Source: Nocardioides pini (lineage in GTDB: Bacteria > Actinomycetota > Actinomycetes > Propionibacteriales > Nocardioidaceae). From it: DNA of 64,000 nt. This document shows positions 11,895 to 20,494 of this stretch, in pieces. The position numbers and the translations under genes were made by a program. Location of the stretch: assembly GCF_026712185.1 (NCBI RefSeq), contig NZ_JAPPUX010000002.1, positions 124,001 to 188,000 of the forward strand, written 5' to 3'. The notes beneath the pieces are model-generated. The model was not told where the DNA came from, ran no database searches, and saw only the letters and a program-made list of their open reading frames with translations. The stretch's first letter is position 1, and every line of letters starts with the position of its first letter.

Positions 11895-12719
11895 TCAGTA
11901 GCGCACCGTGCGCCCCGCGGACGTGAAGCCCCACAGGTCGATGCCCGCCTCGGCGGCCAGCCGGGCCGACAGGCTGGTCGGCGCGCCGACCGCCACGATC
12001 GACCCGATGCCGGCGGCCGCCGCCTTCTGCACGAGCTCGAAGCCCACCCGCCCGCTCAGCACCAGGCACGCCGCGGCGGCCGGCTCGCCGGCGAGCACCC
12101 TGGACCCGACGACCTTGTCGACGGCGTTGTGGCGACCGACGTCCTCGCGCACGACGGAGAGCGTCCCGAGCGCGTCGGCGAGACCCGCCGCGTGCACGCC
12201 GCCGGTGCGGGCGAACAGGGTCTGTCGCTCGCGGAGCGCCTCCGGCAGGCGACGTACGACGGACGCGTCGGGGCGCGGGCCGGCCCAGGGTCGTGACGTC
12301 CTGGTGGTGAGCGCCTCGAGCACGCTGTCCTTGCCGCACACGCCGCAGGCCGACGAGCCGGAGGAGGTGGTCTCGTGCCGGTGGGGGAGCGCGGTCACGC
12401 CCCCGACGTCCACCGTGACGACGTTGAACTCCTGCTCGGGGTCGAGTTCGGCGTCGGTGCAGTAGGCCACCCGGCTGATGGACGAGGCCGTTGCGAGGCC
12501 CTCGTTGACGAGCCAGCCGGCGGCGAGCTCGAAGTCGTGTCCGGGCGTCCGCATCGTCACCCACGCGCGACGGGGGCCGGACGCTCCCGCGCGGACGCGG
12601 ATCTCGAGCGGTTCCTCGGTGATGAGCCGGTCCTCACGGGCCACCTCGGCGGCGTCGGTGTGCTCCACCACGCGCGTGCGGACGGAGGGTCCGGGGCGTC
12701 GCGCTCGCTGGGTCGTCAC
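11895..12719 (-). CDS. fdhD: Formate dehydrogenase accessory sulfurtransferase FdhD
   Basis: A 274-aa FdhD. The family transfers sulfur from a cysteine desulfurase to the molybdenum cofactor of formate dehydrogenase. The conserved C125-G-V-C128 pair lies in SSACGVCGKDS, and REDVGRHNAVDKV, a family hallmark, follows. The GTG at 12719 follows TAGGGT by seven bases, again leaderless. No formate dehydrogenase subunit is in the window, so its client must be encoded elsewhere. Confidence 0.95.
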   Translation of the reverse strand: MTTQRARRPGPSVRTRVVEHTDAAEVAREDRLITEEPLEIRVRAGASGPRRAWVTMRTPGHDFELAAGWLVNEGLATASSISRVAYCTDAELDPEQEFNVVTVDVGGVTALPHRHETTSSGSSACGVCGKDSVLEALTTRTSRPWAGPRPDASVVRRLPEALRERQTLFARTGGVHAAGLADALGTLSVVREDVGRHNAVDKVVGSRVLAGEPAAAACLVLSGRVGFELVQKAAAAGIGSIVAVGAPTSLSARLAAEAGIDLWGFTSAGRTVRY

Positions 12720-12818
12720 CCCTCCGACCCTAGCCCGGGCACGCCCGCACCGGCGCGGGGCTGGTGGTCGAGATCACCCCGTCGAGGATGCCCGCCCCGA
12801 CCCTGCCGCTCCCTAGGA

Positions 12819-12852
12819 TGTAAGAGCCGCAACGGAGCGGTTAGTTCTTACA
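12819..12852 (+). promoter_or_regulatory. Nested inverted repeat before the 47-aa gene
   Basis: TGTAAGA at 12819-12825 pairs with TCTTACA at 12846-12852, and an inner CCGC/GCGG pair extends the structure. TAGGAT at 12814-12819 could be the -10 element, placing the repeat at the start of the transcript. It may be an operator or a 5'-UTR stem-loop. The spacing to the ATG at 12904 is about 50 bases. Confidence 0.5.
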
Positions 12853-12903
12853 CCCACTGCTCGTCACATGAGGGCCGGACGCCCTCGGAAGGACAGATCT
12901 CCC

Positions 12904-13047
12904 ATGAACCCGCAGCTGCACCTGGCTCTCCGCCTCGTCGACTCACGAGCGCGCTCCACCGAGGACCACGCTCTCCTGCGGGACGTGGAGATCGCCCTCC
13001 GTGAGGAGCGCCGCGCCCGACGCGCCGCGCGACGCGTCACCCGCTGA
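12904..13047 (+). CDS. Small basic protein, 47 aa, unknown function
   Basis: The open frame runs from ATG 12904 to TGA 13045-13047. GGAAGGA lies about 10 bases upstream as a ribosome binding site. The product begins MNPQLHLALRLVD, has an acidic middle and a run of alternating Arg/Ala at the C-terminus (EERRARRAARRVTR), which could form one amphipathic helix. I do not recognise a family. The good binding site, structured leader and an otherwise empty interval favour a real gene. Confidence 0.55.
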   Translation: MNPQLHLALRLVDSRARSTEDHALLRDVEIALREERRARRAARRVTR

Positions 13048-13128
13048 CCCCCTCTGCGAGGTCGTCCGCGGACCCCACCGTCGGGGACCGGACACCCTGC
13101 CCGAGCACGCTCTGGCAGGGTGTTCGTC

Positions 13129-13557
13129 ATGACGGACGACACCCTGCGCAGCGTCGAGCTCACCCGCATCGGCCCGGCCAGGTTCAAGGCGACCAACGCC
13201 CGCGGTGGCGAGACCTTCTTCGGCACCGGGGGAGCGGACCCCGACTTCACGCCGATCGAGCTGCTCCTCACCGCGATCGCCGGCTGCACCGCCCTCGACG
13301 TCGAGGCCATCACGCACAAGCGCACCTCGAGCACGACGTTCGACGTCCACGCCGAGGGCCACAAGGTGCGGGACGCGGCAGGCAACCACCTGACCGGCAT
13401 CAGGGTCTCGTTCGACGTCGCCTTCCCGGAGGGACCGGACGGCGACGCCGCCCGCGAGCGCGTCCAGTCGGCCATCGAGATGTCGCGCGACCGGCTGTGC
13501 ACGGTCTCGCGGACCGTGCAGCTCGGCGAGGACGTGGTCTACGACCCGGTGTCCTGA
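13129..13557 (+). CDS. OsmC/Ohr-family protein
   Basis: A 142-aa member of the OsmC peroxide-detoxification superfamily. The two family cysteines are present at C53 (AIAGCTALD) and C124 (DRLCTVSRT); in characterised members they reduce organic hydroperoxides. The ATG at 13129 is preferred over an in-frame GTG nine bases upstream. Most likely a thiol peroxidase of the general OsmC branch and not Ohr proper. It is convergent with the cyclophilin gene. Confidence 0.88.
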   Translation: MTDDTLRSVELTRIGPARFKATNARGGETFFGTGGADPDFTPIELLLTAIAGCTALDVEAITHKRTSSTTFDVHAEGHKVRDAAGNHLTGIRVSFDVAFPEGPDGDAARERVQSAIEMSRDRLCTVSRTVQLGEDVVYDPVS

Positions 13558-13594
13558 TTGCCTGCGCCTGGTCGCGGTCGAGGGGCGCACCGCG

Positions 13595-13660
13595 GGGTAG
13601 TCCAGTGGCGAACGGGGCGTCCGGACGGTTCGGCAACAGCCAGTCCTCACTGGACTACCC
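13595..13660. repeat. Interrupted inverted repeat between convergent genes
   Basis: Perfect 13-bp arms, GGGTAGTCCAGTG (13595-13607) and CACTGGACTACCC (13648-13660), enclose 40 bases. Inside is a second small inverted region (GAAC/GTTC around CGTCCGGACG), so a branched structure is possible. It lies between osmC-like (+) and the cyclophilin (-), so it may serve as a bidirectional terminator. Its complexity also fits a REP-like dispersed element. Confidence 0.75.
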
Positions 13661-13670
13661 GAGCGAGGAG

Positions 13671-14399
13671 TCAGCCGATGGTGACCTTCTCGATGGTGAC
13701 GTCCTTGTTGGGGGCGCCGCCGCCGGCCGGGTGGGCTCCGTCGTTGCCCTCGGCCGCAATCGCGTCGATGGTCTTCAGGCCGGCCTCGTCGATCGTGCCG
13801 AAGACGGTGTAGTCGGGCGGGAACTGGGAGTCGCGGAAGACCAGGAAGAACTGCGAGCCGTTGGTGTCGGGGCCGGCGTTGGCCATGGCGAGCGTTCCGG
13901 CCGGGTAGGTCTCGTCACCGCTCAGCTCGTCGGCGAAGGAGTAACCGGCTCCACCGGAGCCGGTGCCGGTCGGGTCGCCGCACTGCAGGATGCCGAAGCC
14001 CTCCATGTCGCCGATCCGCGGGCACGGGGTGTCGTCGTAGAACCCCTGCTCGGCGAGCGAGACGAACGAGTTCACCGTGCACGGCGTCGTCGCCGCGTCG
14101 AGGGTCAGGCCGATGTCGCCGAAGTTGGTGGTGATCGTCGCGGGGACGGTGCCCTCGGACGGAGCCTCGGTGTCGGGGCGCTCGACGTCCCGGGCCGGCT
14201 CCTGGCCGTCCTCGGGGTAGTCACAGGTGGCCGTCGCGCCGGAGGCCTCGGGCGACTCCGACGACTGCTCGGTGGACTCGCTGGAGGACTCGGACGCCGC
14301 TGGGTCCGACGCGGTGTCGTTCCCGTCCGCTTCGTTGCCGCACGCGGACAGCGCGAGGACGGACAGGCAGGCGGCCACGGTGGCGAGTCGCTTCAGCAT
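13671..14399 (-). CDS. Lipoprotein peptidyl-prolyl cis-trans isomerase (cyclophilin)
   Basis: A 242-aa cyclophilin-type prolyl isomerase exported as a lipoprotein. The N-terminal signal ends in the lipobox LSAC (C20), followed by a Ser/Glu-rich linker to about residue 60. The domain carries typical segments TNFGDIGLTLDAATTPCTVNSF, TLAMANAGPDTNGSQFF and YTVFGTIDEAGL. The ATG at 14399 follows TACCAT by seven bases; the longer open frame upstream runs into the neighbouring gene and is discarded. It probably assists folding of secreted proteins at the membrane. Confidence 0.92.
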   Translation of the reverse strand: MLKRLATVAACLSVLALSACGNEADGNDTASDPAASESSSESTEQSSESPEASGATATCDYPEDGQEPARDVERPDTEAPSEGTVPATITTNFGDIGLTLDAATTPCTVNSFVSLAEQGFYDDTPCPRIGDMEGFGILQCGDPTGTGSGGAGYSFADELSGDETYPAGTLAMANAGPDTNGSQFFLVFRDSQFPPDYTVFGTIDEAGLKTIDAIAAEGNDGAHPAGGGAPNKDVTIEKVTIG

Positions 14400-14424
14400 G
14401 CCGGTGATGGTAGCCAGCGGGTCG

Positions 14425-15264
14425 TCACATCTCCTCGTGGGTGTCCGGGTCGCCACCGAAGAGGCGCCCGTCGTCCTCGGCGAGCCCGGAGACGGCGGCC
14501 ATCTCGTCGTCGGTGAGCTCGAACCCGAAGACGTCGAGGTTCTGGGCCTGGCGGGCGGGGTCGGCCGACTTCGGGATCGGGAGCGAGCCCAGCTGGACGT
14601 GCCAGCGCAGGATGACCTGTCCGGGGGAGACGCCGTGCGCGTCGGCGGCCGCCCGGACGGCGTCCTCCTCCAGGGGTGCACGCCGCTTGCCCATCGGGCT
14701 CCAGGCCTCGGTGCGGATGCCGAGGCGTGCGTGGACCGCGCGCATGTGGTCCTGCGGGAAGCGGGGGTGCAGCTCGACCTGGTTCACCGCCGGCGTCACG
14801 CCGGTGTCGTCGATGATGCGCTCGAGGTGCTCCTCGGTGAAGTTGGAGACGCCGATGGAGCGCACGAGGCCGTCCTTCTGCAGCTGCACCAGCGCCCGCC
14901 ACGCCTCGACGAACCTGCCCTGGCTCGGGTTGGGCCAGTGGATGAGGTGGAGGTCCGTCCGCTCGAGCCTGAGGCGGTCGAGCGACTCGCGCACCGACGC
15001 GATCGCGTCGTCGTACGCGTGGTGGCGCCCCGGGATCTTGCTGGCGACGACGAGCTCGTCGCGCGGGACCCCGGAGCGGCGGATGGCCTCGCCGACCTCC
15101 CTCTCGTTCTCGTAGTTCACCGCGGTGTCGACGAGCCGGTAGCCGGCCTCGATGGCGGTCCGGATCGCCTCGGTGCCGTCGTCCCCGCGCAGGGGGTAGG
15201 TGCCGAAGCCGATCGCGGGGATCGTGGTGCCGTCGTTGAGGTCGTACGTCGGGATGCGGGCCAT
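14425..15264 (-). CDS. Aldo/keto reductase
   Basis: A 279-aa NADPH-dependent aldo/keto reductase of the 2,5-diketo-gluconate reductase branch. The catalytic tetrad is present: D46, Y51, K76 and H109 (LVDTAVNY, VVASKIPG, LIHW). Further family motifs are SIGVSNF and PAVNQVELHP. The ATG at 15264 follows TAGGTT by seven bases. The substrate is unknown. Confidence 0.93.
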   Translation of the reverse strand: MARIPTYDLNDGTTIPAIGFGTYPLRGDDGTEAIRTAIEAGYRLVDTAVNYENEREVGEAIRRSGVPRDELVVASKIPGRHHAYDDAIASVRESLDRLRLERTDLHLIHWPNPSQGRFVEAWRALVQLQKDGLVRSIGVSNFTEEHLERIIDDTGVTPAVNQVELHPRFPQDHMRAVHARLGIRTEAWSPMGKRRAPLEEDAVRAAADAHGVSPGQVILRWHVQLGSLPIPKSADPARQAQNLDVFGFELTDDEMAAVSGLAEDDGRLFGGDPDTHEEM

Positions 15265-15299
15265 GGCCACCAACCTAGGACGCCCGGCAAGCGGTCGCC

Positions 15300-17015
15300 T
15301 CAGCGTTCCAGCCGCAGCTCCTGGGCGTCGACGAGTGCGGACGCGCGGGCGAGCGCGGTCGTGCTGTAGGCGCCGATGGCGCGCTCCTCGTGCAGCGCGT
15401 CGCGCATGAGCGCGATCAGCCGGCGGTGCAGGAGCATCCGCTGCGCGGCGAGGGTGACGGCCTCCGGGTCCCGGTCGGTGCGGGCGTCCCGGACCCGCTC
15501 GAGCCAGGCCAGCGTCTCGGTGGCGACCTCCGGATCGATCGGGGTGCCGTCGATGACGATCCGGTCCGTCGGCCCCATGGCCGCTGCCGCGGTGGCGGTG
15601 ATGTCGTTCACGAGCTCGGCCACCTCGGCACGCTGGCGGTCGGGGTCGACGCCGGAGACGCCGAGCGTGCGGATCACCCACGGCAGCGTGCCGCCGTAGA
15701 GGAGGAGCGAGACGACGGCCACGACGAACGCGACCGTGATCAGCAGGGTCCGCTCGTCGACCTCCGGGCCGATGGTGAGGGCGGCGGCGAGCGTGACCAC
15801 CCCGCGCATCCCCGCCCACGACAGGACCGCCCCGCCGCGCGCGGTGATCGGCTCGCTCTCCTGGTAGGCGACGTCGGCCCTGCCGCGCTCGACCCGTCGC
15901 CGGAACCGCGACATGCGGTGCTGGCCACGCGGGCCGTCCACGCGCGGTCCGCCCTCCTCGGCCACCGTGTCGACGCGGTGGCTGATGAGCGCGAGCCGCT
16001 CGCGCAGGGCGTCGAGGCGTGGTCGGCGTCGACGTTCGCGGAGCACCTGCACGCCGACGAAGACGATCCGCAGGACGAGCAGCAGCGCGAGGACCAGGGC
16101 GGCGATCCCCAGCACCTCCGGCAGGCTGCTCGACGACGCGTCCAGGTCGCGCAGGAGCGACTCCAGCTGCAGACCCATCAGCAGGAAGACACCGTTCTCG
16201 ACCAGGAACTGGATGGTCAGCCAGTTGGTGCGCTCGGTGAGGCGCTCGCGGGCGCTGAAGGTGCGGACGCCGTGGTGTCCGGTGACCAGGCCCGCCACGA
16301 CCACGGCCACGACGCCGGACGCCTCGGCCTCCTCGGTCGGCAGGAAGGCGAGGAACGGCACGATGAAGCTGACCGCCGTCATGAGGACGGGGTCGTCCAG
16401 CTTGCTCCGCAGCCAGACGGTCGCGCGGCCCACGACGTAGCCGATGAGGACGGCGAGCGCGACCGCTCGCACGAAGTCGAGGACCGCGTCGCCCAGGCTG
16501 AATCCCGCCGTGATGGCGAGCAGCGCCGTCCGCAGCACGACCAGCGCGGAGGCGTCGTTGAACAGGCTCTCGCCCTCCAGCACGGTCATCAACCGGTGGG
16601 GGAGCCCCAAGCGCTTGCCGATGGCGGTCGCTGCGACCGCGTCCGTGGGGCCGACGACGGCCCCCAGCGCCACGCCGGCCGCGAAGGAGACGTCGGGAAC
16701 GACGAGGTGCACCACGGCACCGACGGCGAGCGCCGAGGCGACGACCAGCGTGACCGAGAGCCACGTGATCATGCCGATGCTGCGGCGCAGGTCGATGACG
16801 GGCACCTGGACCGCGGTGGCGTACAGCAGCGGCGGCAGGGCCCCGAGCAGGATCCAGTCGGGATGCAGCGCGAAGTCGGGCGTGCCGGGGACGAGGCTGA
16901 AGGCGATGCCGAGGACCAGCAGGACCAGGGGCGTGGCGATCCCGGTGCGCCGGGACAGCACGGCCGCCACGACGATCGCCATCAGGGCGGCGACGGCGAG
17001 GGTCAGCAGCTCCAC
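15300..17015 (-). CDS. CPA1-family Na+/H+ antiporter (NhaP/YjcE type)
   Basis: A 571-aa membrane protein with about 12 N-terminal transmembrane segments and a cytoplasmic C-terminal region from about residue 400. The ion-binding region GPTDAVAATAIGKRLGLP and LEGESLFNDASALV are CPA1 hallmarks. The GTG at 17015 follows TACGCT by seven bases, so it has its own promoter although it lies only 57 bases after mnhG. It is next to the Mrp operon, so two unrelated cation/proton antiporters are clustered. Confidence 0.93.
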   Translation of the reverse strand: MELLTLAVAALMAIVVAAVLSRRTGIATPLVLLVLGIAFSLVPGTPDFALHPDWILLGALPPLLYATAVQVPVIDLRRSIGMITWLSVTLVVASALAVGAVVHLVVPDVSFAAGVALGAVVGPTDAVAATAIGKRLGLPHRLMTVLEGESLFNDASALVVLRTALLAITAGFSLGDAVLDFVRAVALAVLIGYVVGRATVWLRSKLDDPVLMTAVSFIVPFLAFLPTEEAEASGVVAVVVAGLVTGHHGVRTFSARERLTERTNWLTIQFLVENGVFLLMGLQLESLLRDLDASSSSLPEVLGIAALVLALLLVLRIVFVGVQVLRERRRRPRLDALRERLALISHRVDTVAEEGGPRVDGPRGQHRMSRFRRRVERGRADVAYQESEPITARGGAVLSWAGMRGVVTLAAALTIGPEVDERTLLITVAFVVAVVSLLLYGGTLPWVIRTLGVSGVDPDRQRAEVAELVNDITATAAAAMGPTDRIVIDGTPIDPEVATETLAWLERVRDARTDRDPEAVTLAAQRMLLHRRLIALMRDALHEERAIGAYSTTALARASALVDAQELRLER

Positions 17016-17072
17016 GACCGTCAGCGTAACGAGCCCGGGGCGTCCGTCCCGGCGGTCAGGACGCGCCCGGCG

Positions 17073-17438
17073 TCAGGGGGCGCCGCGCGGCTCCTCGTGC
17101 GACGGGCCGTCGCTGAGCTCGTCGACCACGAGGAGGTCGTGGCGGACCTGTCCCGCGCGGAACGAGGCCCGTCCGACCATGTGGCTGGAGACCACGCTGG
17201 TGGCCATCTGCAGCAGCACGATGAGCGCGAGCATGCCGACGACGCCCGGGTCGCGCAGGCGCAGCGCCACCCCGGTCATCACCAGCACCGTGCCCAGGAC
17301 CTGCGGCTTGGTGGCTGCGTGCATGCGGGTGAGGAGGTCGGGCAGGCGTACGACGCCGATCGCGGCGATGAGCGCGAGCAGCGCGCCGAGGAGGATGCAC
17401 ACCGCCGCGGCGAGGTCGGCCAGCTGGGTCCAGCTCAC
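17073..17438 (-). CDS. mnhG: Mrp/Mnh antiporter subunit G
   Basis: A 121-aa subunit G, last gene of the Mrp operon. It has three hydrophobic segments and the family segment GVVRLPDLLTRMHAATKPQVLG. The GTG at 17438 overlaps the mnhF stop (GTGA); a second GTG three bases upstream is possible. The C-terminus is extended with a charged tail (DELSDGPSHEEPRG). Confidence 0.93.
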   Translation of the reverse strand: MSWTQLADLAAAVCILLGALLALIAAIGVVRLPDLLTRMHAATKPQVLGTVLVMTGVALRLRDPGVVGMLALIVLLQMATSVVSSHMVGRASFRAGQVRHDLLVVDELSDGPSHEEPRGAP

Positions 17439-17740
17439 CACGTGCCCCCGATCCCCGGGTCGTCGCGGTCGCCGGCCTCGAGGTCGTCGCTGCGGCTGGC
17501 GTAGCGGGCGACGCTGACCGCGCCCACCATGCCGCAGCCGGCGAGCACGACGAGCATCGGGAGGGGGAAGGTCACCCCCGAGTGGGCGACGTAGAGCCCC
17601 GTCCCGCACACGGTGACCGCGACCAGCACGTCGAGCGCGACGCTCCGGTCGAGGATCGTCGGGCCGATGGTGAGACGCACGAGGAGGAGTGCGGCGGCCA
17701 CGGTGAGCAGCACCGCTCCGAGGACGAGCACGAGTGTCAT
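17435..17740 (-). CDS. mnhF: Mrp/Mnh antiporter subunit F
   Basis: A 101-aa membrane subunit with three predicted transmembrane helices and the family motif RLTIGPTILDRSVALDVL. It starts at ATG 17740, overlapping the mnhE stop by four bases, and its own stop overlaps mnhG. It is an accessory subunit of the hetero-oligomeric cation/proton antiporter. Confidence 0.93.
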   Translation of the reverse strand: MTLVLVLGAVLLTVAAALLLVRLTIGPTILDRSVALDVLVAVTVCGTGLYVAHSGVTFPLPMLVVLAGCGMVGAVSVARYASRSDDLEAGDRDDPGIGGTW

Positions 17741-18297
17741 GGGCGCTCCCGGTCGGTCGGTCGGGGCGGCAGCGCACGGAGCAGGCGCTGCTCGAGGGCG
17801 AGGGCCATCCGCCGGAACTCCTCGGCGGCCTCCGCGTCGGGCACGTCGATGACGTGGAGGTAGAGCGTGTGGGTGGACCGGCGCGCCTCCACCACCACCG
17901 ACCCGGGGATCAGCGAGAGCATCGACGCGACCAGGGTCATCAGGAAGTCGGACGTGGTCTCCAGGTCGACCGCGACGACGGCGTTGCGCACCGGTCGGCG
18001 ACGCAGGACGACGCCGGCCACCTCGATGCTGGCGCGCACGACGTCGAGGTGGAAGCGGGCCACCACGCCGAGCAGGGGGAGGGGGCGCACCGACGACCCG
18101 AGGTCGATCGGGGGCAGGGGGAAGGCGAGGCAGACCAGCACGGCCACCAGGACGCCGCCGAGGACGAGCAGGGGCGTCACGGCGCCCCACAGGGCGAGCC
18201 AGACCAGCAGCAGCCAGAGGACCGGGATCGGCTGGACGGCCCGGTGCCGGGCCGGACGGGTGGACCCGTCGCGGCGGGTGCGCATGACCGGGCTCAC
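17737..18297 (-). CDS. mnhE: Mrp/Mnh antiporter subunit E
   Basis: A 186-aa subunit E. Two N-terminal membrane segments are followed by the family region LLSLIPGSVVVE, then HVIDV. The GTG at 18297 is chosen because it overlaps the mnhD stop (GTGA); an ATG 12 bases downstream is an alternative. The open frame continues far upstream antiparallel to mnhD codons, but that part is not coding. Confidence 0.92.
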   Translation of the reverse strand: MSPVMRTRRDGSTRPARHRAVQPIPVLWLLLVWLALWGAVTPLLVLGGVLVAVLVCLAFPLPPIDLGSSVRPLPLLGVVARFHLDVVRASIEVAGVVLRRRPVRNAVVAVDLETTSDFLMTLVASMLSLIPGSVVVEARRSTHTLYLHVIDVPDAEAAEEFRRMALALEQRLLRALPPRPTDRERP

Positions 18298-20000
18298 GGG
18301 TGCTCCTCGGTGAGGACGGAGGAGAGGTAGGGCGTGCGTTCGTGCAGGTCGACCGCCGCCCGGTCGCCGAGCGCGTAGAGCGGTCCGGCGATCACCGACA
18401 GCAGCACGCTGGCCGCGACGAGTGCGCCCGCCGGGAGGAGCATCCCGAGGGGCGAGTGGCGGTTGTCCTCGCCGGCCTGGATGAGGGCGTAGAAGTCGCG
18501 GTCGGGCTCGTTGTCGTCGCCGAGGCGGCGCGCCTCCTCGATGTCGCGCCGCGACACGGTGCCCGCGGCGGTGTGGACGTGGCCGCGGTGCTGGTGGACC
18601 GGGCGGGTGTCGTGACCGGGCACCGGCTCGACCGCGGCCTCGCCGACGGAGTCGCCGATCGCCTCGAGCGCCTCGTGGGCCTCCCGCGGGCTGCGCCAGA
18701 ACGCGACCGCCCACGTCTTGGCGACGGCGTACAGGGTGAGGAGGCTGGTCGCCGCGCCGGCGGCCACCAGGGTCCAGGCGAGCGGGCTGCCGTCGAGCTG
18801 GGCGGCCTGGAAGAGCCCCACCTTGCCGATGAAGCCGGAGAACGGCGGGATGCCCGCGAGGTTCATCGCCGGCACGAAGAAGAGCACGGCCAGCACCGGG
18901 GCGATGCGGGCCAGCCCGCCGATGCGCATCAGCGCGGTGCTGCCCGCGCGGCGCTCGACCAGGCCGAGGACGAGGAAGAGCGCCGTCTGGATCGTGATGT
19001 GGTGGACGACGTAGAACGTGGTGCCGGCCGTGCCGGTGCGGCTGTCGAGCGCGATGCCGAGGATGAGGTAGCCGATGTGGCTGACGAGGGTGAAGGACAG
19101 CATGCGCTTGATGTCGGACTGCGCGACGGCGCCGAGGATGCCGATGAGCATGGTGAGCAGGGCGGCCCACAGCAGCAGGTCGGTGAGCGGGCTGCCGGGG
19201 AACAGCAGGGTCTGCACGCGGAGGATCGCGTAGACGCCGACCTTGGTGAGCAGCCCCGCGAACACGGCCGTCACGGGTGCGGGCGCGGTGGGGTAGCTGT
19301 CCGGGAGCCACAGCGAGAGCGGGAAGACGGCCGCCTTGATGGCGAACGTCGTCAGCAGCAGCAGCTGGATCATCAGTGACACGTGGTCGGGCAGCTCCGC
19401 GAGCCGCTGCGCGAGGTGGGCCAGCGTGAGCGTGCCGGTGGCGGCGTACGTCACCGCCAGGCTGATGAGGAAGAGCGTCGAGGACAGCAGGTTGACCAGC
19501 ACGTAGATGGTGCCGGCGCGCACGCGGGCCGCCGTGCCGCCGAGGGTCAGCAGGACGTAGCTGGCGAACAGCAGCATCTCGAAGCTGACGAACAGGTTGA
19601 ACAGGTCGCCGGCGAGGAACGCGTTGGCGACGCCGGCCACCAGCACGAGGAACGTCGGGTGGTAGACCGAGATCGGTGCCCCCTCCTCGTCCTCGGTCAT
19701 GCCCTGCCCCACGGAGTACGCCAGGACCGCCAGCGTCACGATCGCGCTGACCAGCAGCATGAGGGCGGCGAGCCGGTCGGCCACCAGCACGATGCCGAGC
19801 GTCTCGGGCCACGCGCCGATCCAGACGGTCTGCGGGCCGTGCCGGTCCGCCTGCACCAGCAGCACGGCGGCCACGACGACGACCGAGGCGAGCACGGCGA
19901 GGCTGAGCCAGCGCTGGATGCGCGGGTGGTGGAGAAGCGCCAGCGACGCACCCGCGCCGAGGATCGGCAGCAGGACCGGGAGGGGGACGAGGGAGTTCAC
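18294..20000 (-). CDS. mnhD: Mrp/Mnh antiporter subunit D
   Basis: A 568-aa proton-translocating subunit related to NuoN/NuoM of complex I. It has about 14 transmembrane helices and the conserved region LLTTFAIKAAVFPLSLWLPDSYPTAP, with the key lysine. A hydrophilic insert of roughly 70 residues, rich in His and acidic residues (PVHQHRGHVHTAAG), precedes the last membrane helix and is longer than usual. The GTG at 20000 overlaps the mnhC stop. Confidence 0.94.
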   Translation of the reverse strand: MNSLVPLPVLLPILGAGASLALLHHPRIQRWLSLAVLASVVVVAAVLLVQADRHGPQTVWIGAWPETLGIVLVADRLAALMLLVSAIVTLAVLAYSVGQGMTEDEEGAPISVYHPTFLVLVAGVANAFLAGDLFNLFVSFEMLLFASYVLLTLGGTAARVRAGTIYVLVNLLSSTLFLISLAVTYAATGTLTLAHLAQRLAELPDHVSLMIQLLLLTTFAIKAAVFPLSLWLPDSYPTAPAPVTAVFAGLLTKVGVYAILRVQTLLFPGSPLTDLLLWAALLTMLIGILGAVAQSDIKRMLSFTLVSHIGYLILGIALDSRTGTAGTTFYVVHHITIQTALFLVLGLVERRAGSTALMRIGGLARIAPVLAVLFFVPAMNLAGIPPFSGFIGKVGLFQAAQLDGSPLAWTLVAAGAATSLLTLYAVAKTWAVAFWRSPREAHEALEAIGDSVGEAAVEPVPGHDTRPVHQHRGHVHTAAGTVSRRDIEEARRLGDDNEPDRDFYALIQAGEDNRHSPLGMLLPAGALVAASVLLSVIAGPLYALGDRAAVDLHERTPYLSSVLTEEHP

Positions 20001-20494
20001 CTGGACCGGCCCTCCGTCTCGGCGGCGTCGGCGACCAGCGGATCGTCGTCGGGGCCCTGCCCGGGGTCGCCGCTGGAGTCGTCACCGGGGTAGTCGGACG
20101 TCGTGGCGGAGTAGGCCTCCGACGTGACGTCGCGCAGGGCGAGCCTGCGGATGGTGTCGTCCTCGATGTCGTCCTGGACGTCGTCGTGGCCGTTGAGCTG
20201 CCAGCTGCGGTAGGCCATGGCCAGGACGAACGCCGTGGTCGCGAGCGTGATCACGATGGCGGTGAGCACCATGGCCTGGGGGAGCGGGTCGGTGAGGCCG
20301 CCCGTGTCGCCGCCCTTCGACACGATCGGTGCGCGTCCCGCGGGGCCGCCGGCGACCATGAAGGACAGGCTGACGCCGTTGCCGATCATGACGATGCCGA
20401 CCAGCACGCGCGACAGGCTGCGCTCGAGGACGAGGTACACGCCGCAGCCGAGGAGGGCGGCGGCGACGAGGACGAGGGTCAGGTTGACGGTCAT
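19997..20494 (-). CDS. mnhC: Mrp/Mnh antiporter subunit C
   Basis: A 165-aa NuoK-like subunit. The membrane core (about residues 1-100, GIVMIGNGVSLSFMVAGG and DPLPQAMVLTAIVI) is typical. A hydrophilic, strongly acidic C-terminal tail of about 60 residues extends beyond the usual length of about 115. The ATG at 20494 overlaps the mnhA stop by four bases. Confidence 0.93.
   Translation of the reverse strand: MTVNLTLVLVAAALLGCGVYLVLERSLSRVLVGIVMIGNGVSLSFMVAGGPAGRAPIVSKGGDTGGLTDPLPQAMVLTAIVITLATTAFVLAMAYRSWQLNGHDDVQDDIEDDTIRRLALRDVTSEAYSATTSDYPGDDSSGDPGQGPDDDPLVADAAETEGRSR

Noticed and set aside
15390..17504. Long plus-strand open frame across the CPA1 antiporter and mnhG
   Set aside because: Shadow of genuine minus-strand membrane-protein genes; the translation is His/Gln/Asp-rich with no domain.
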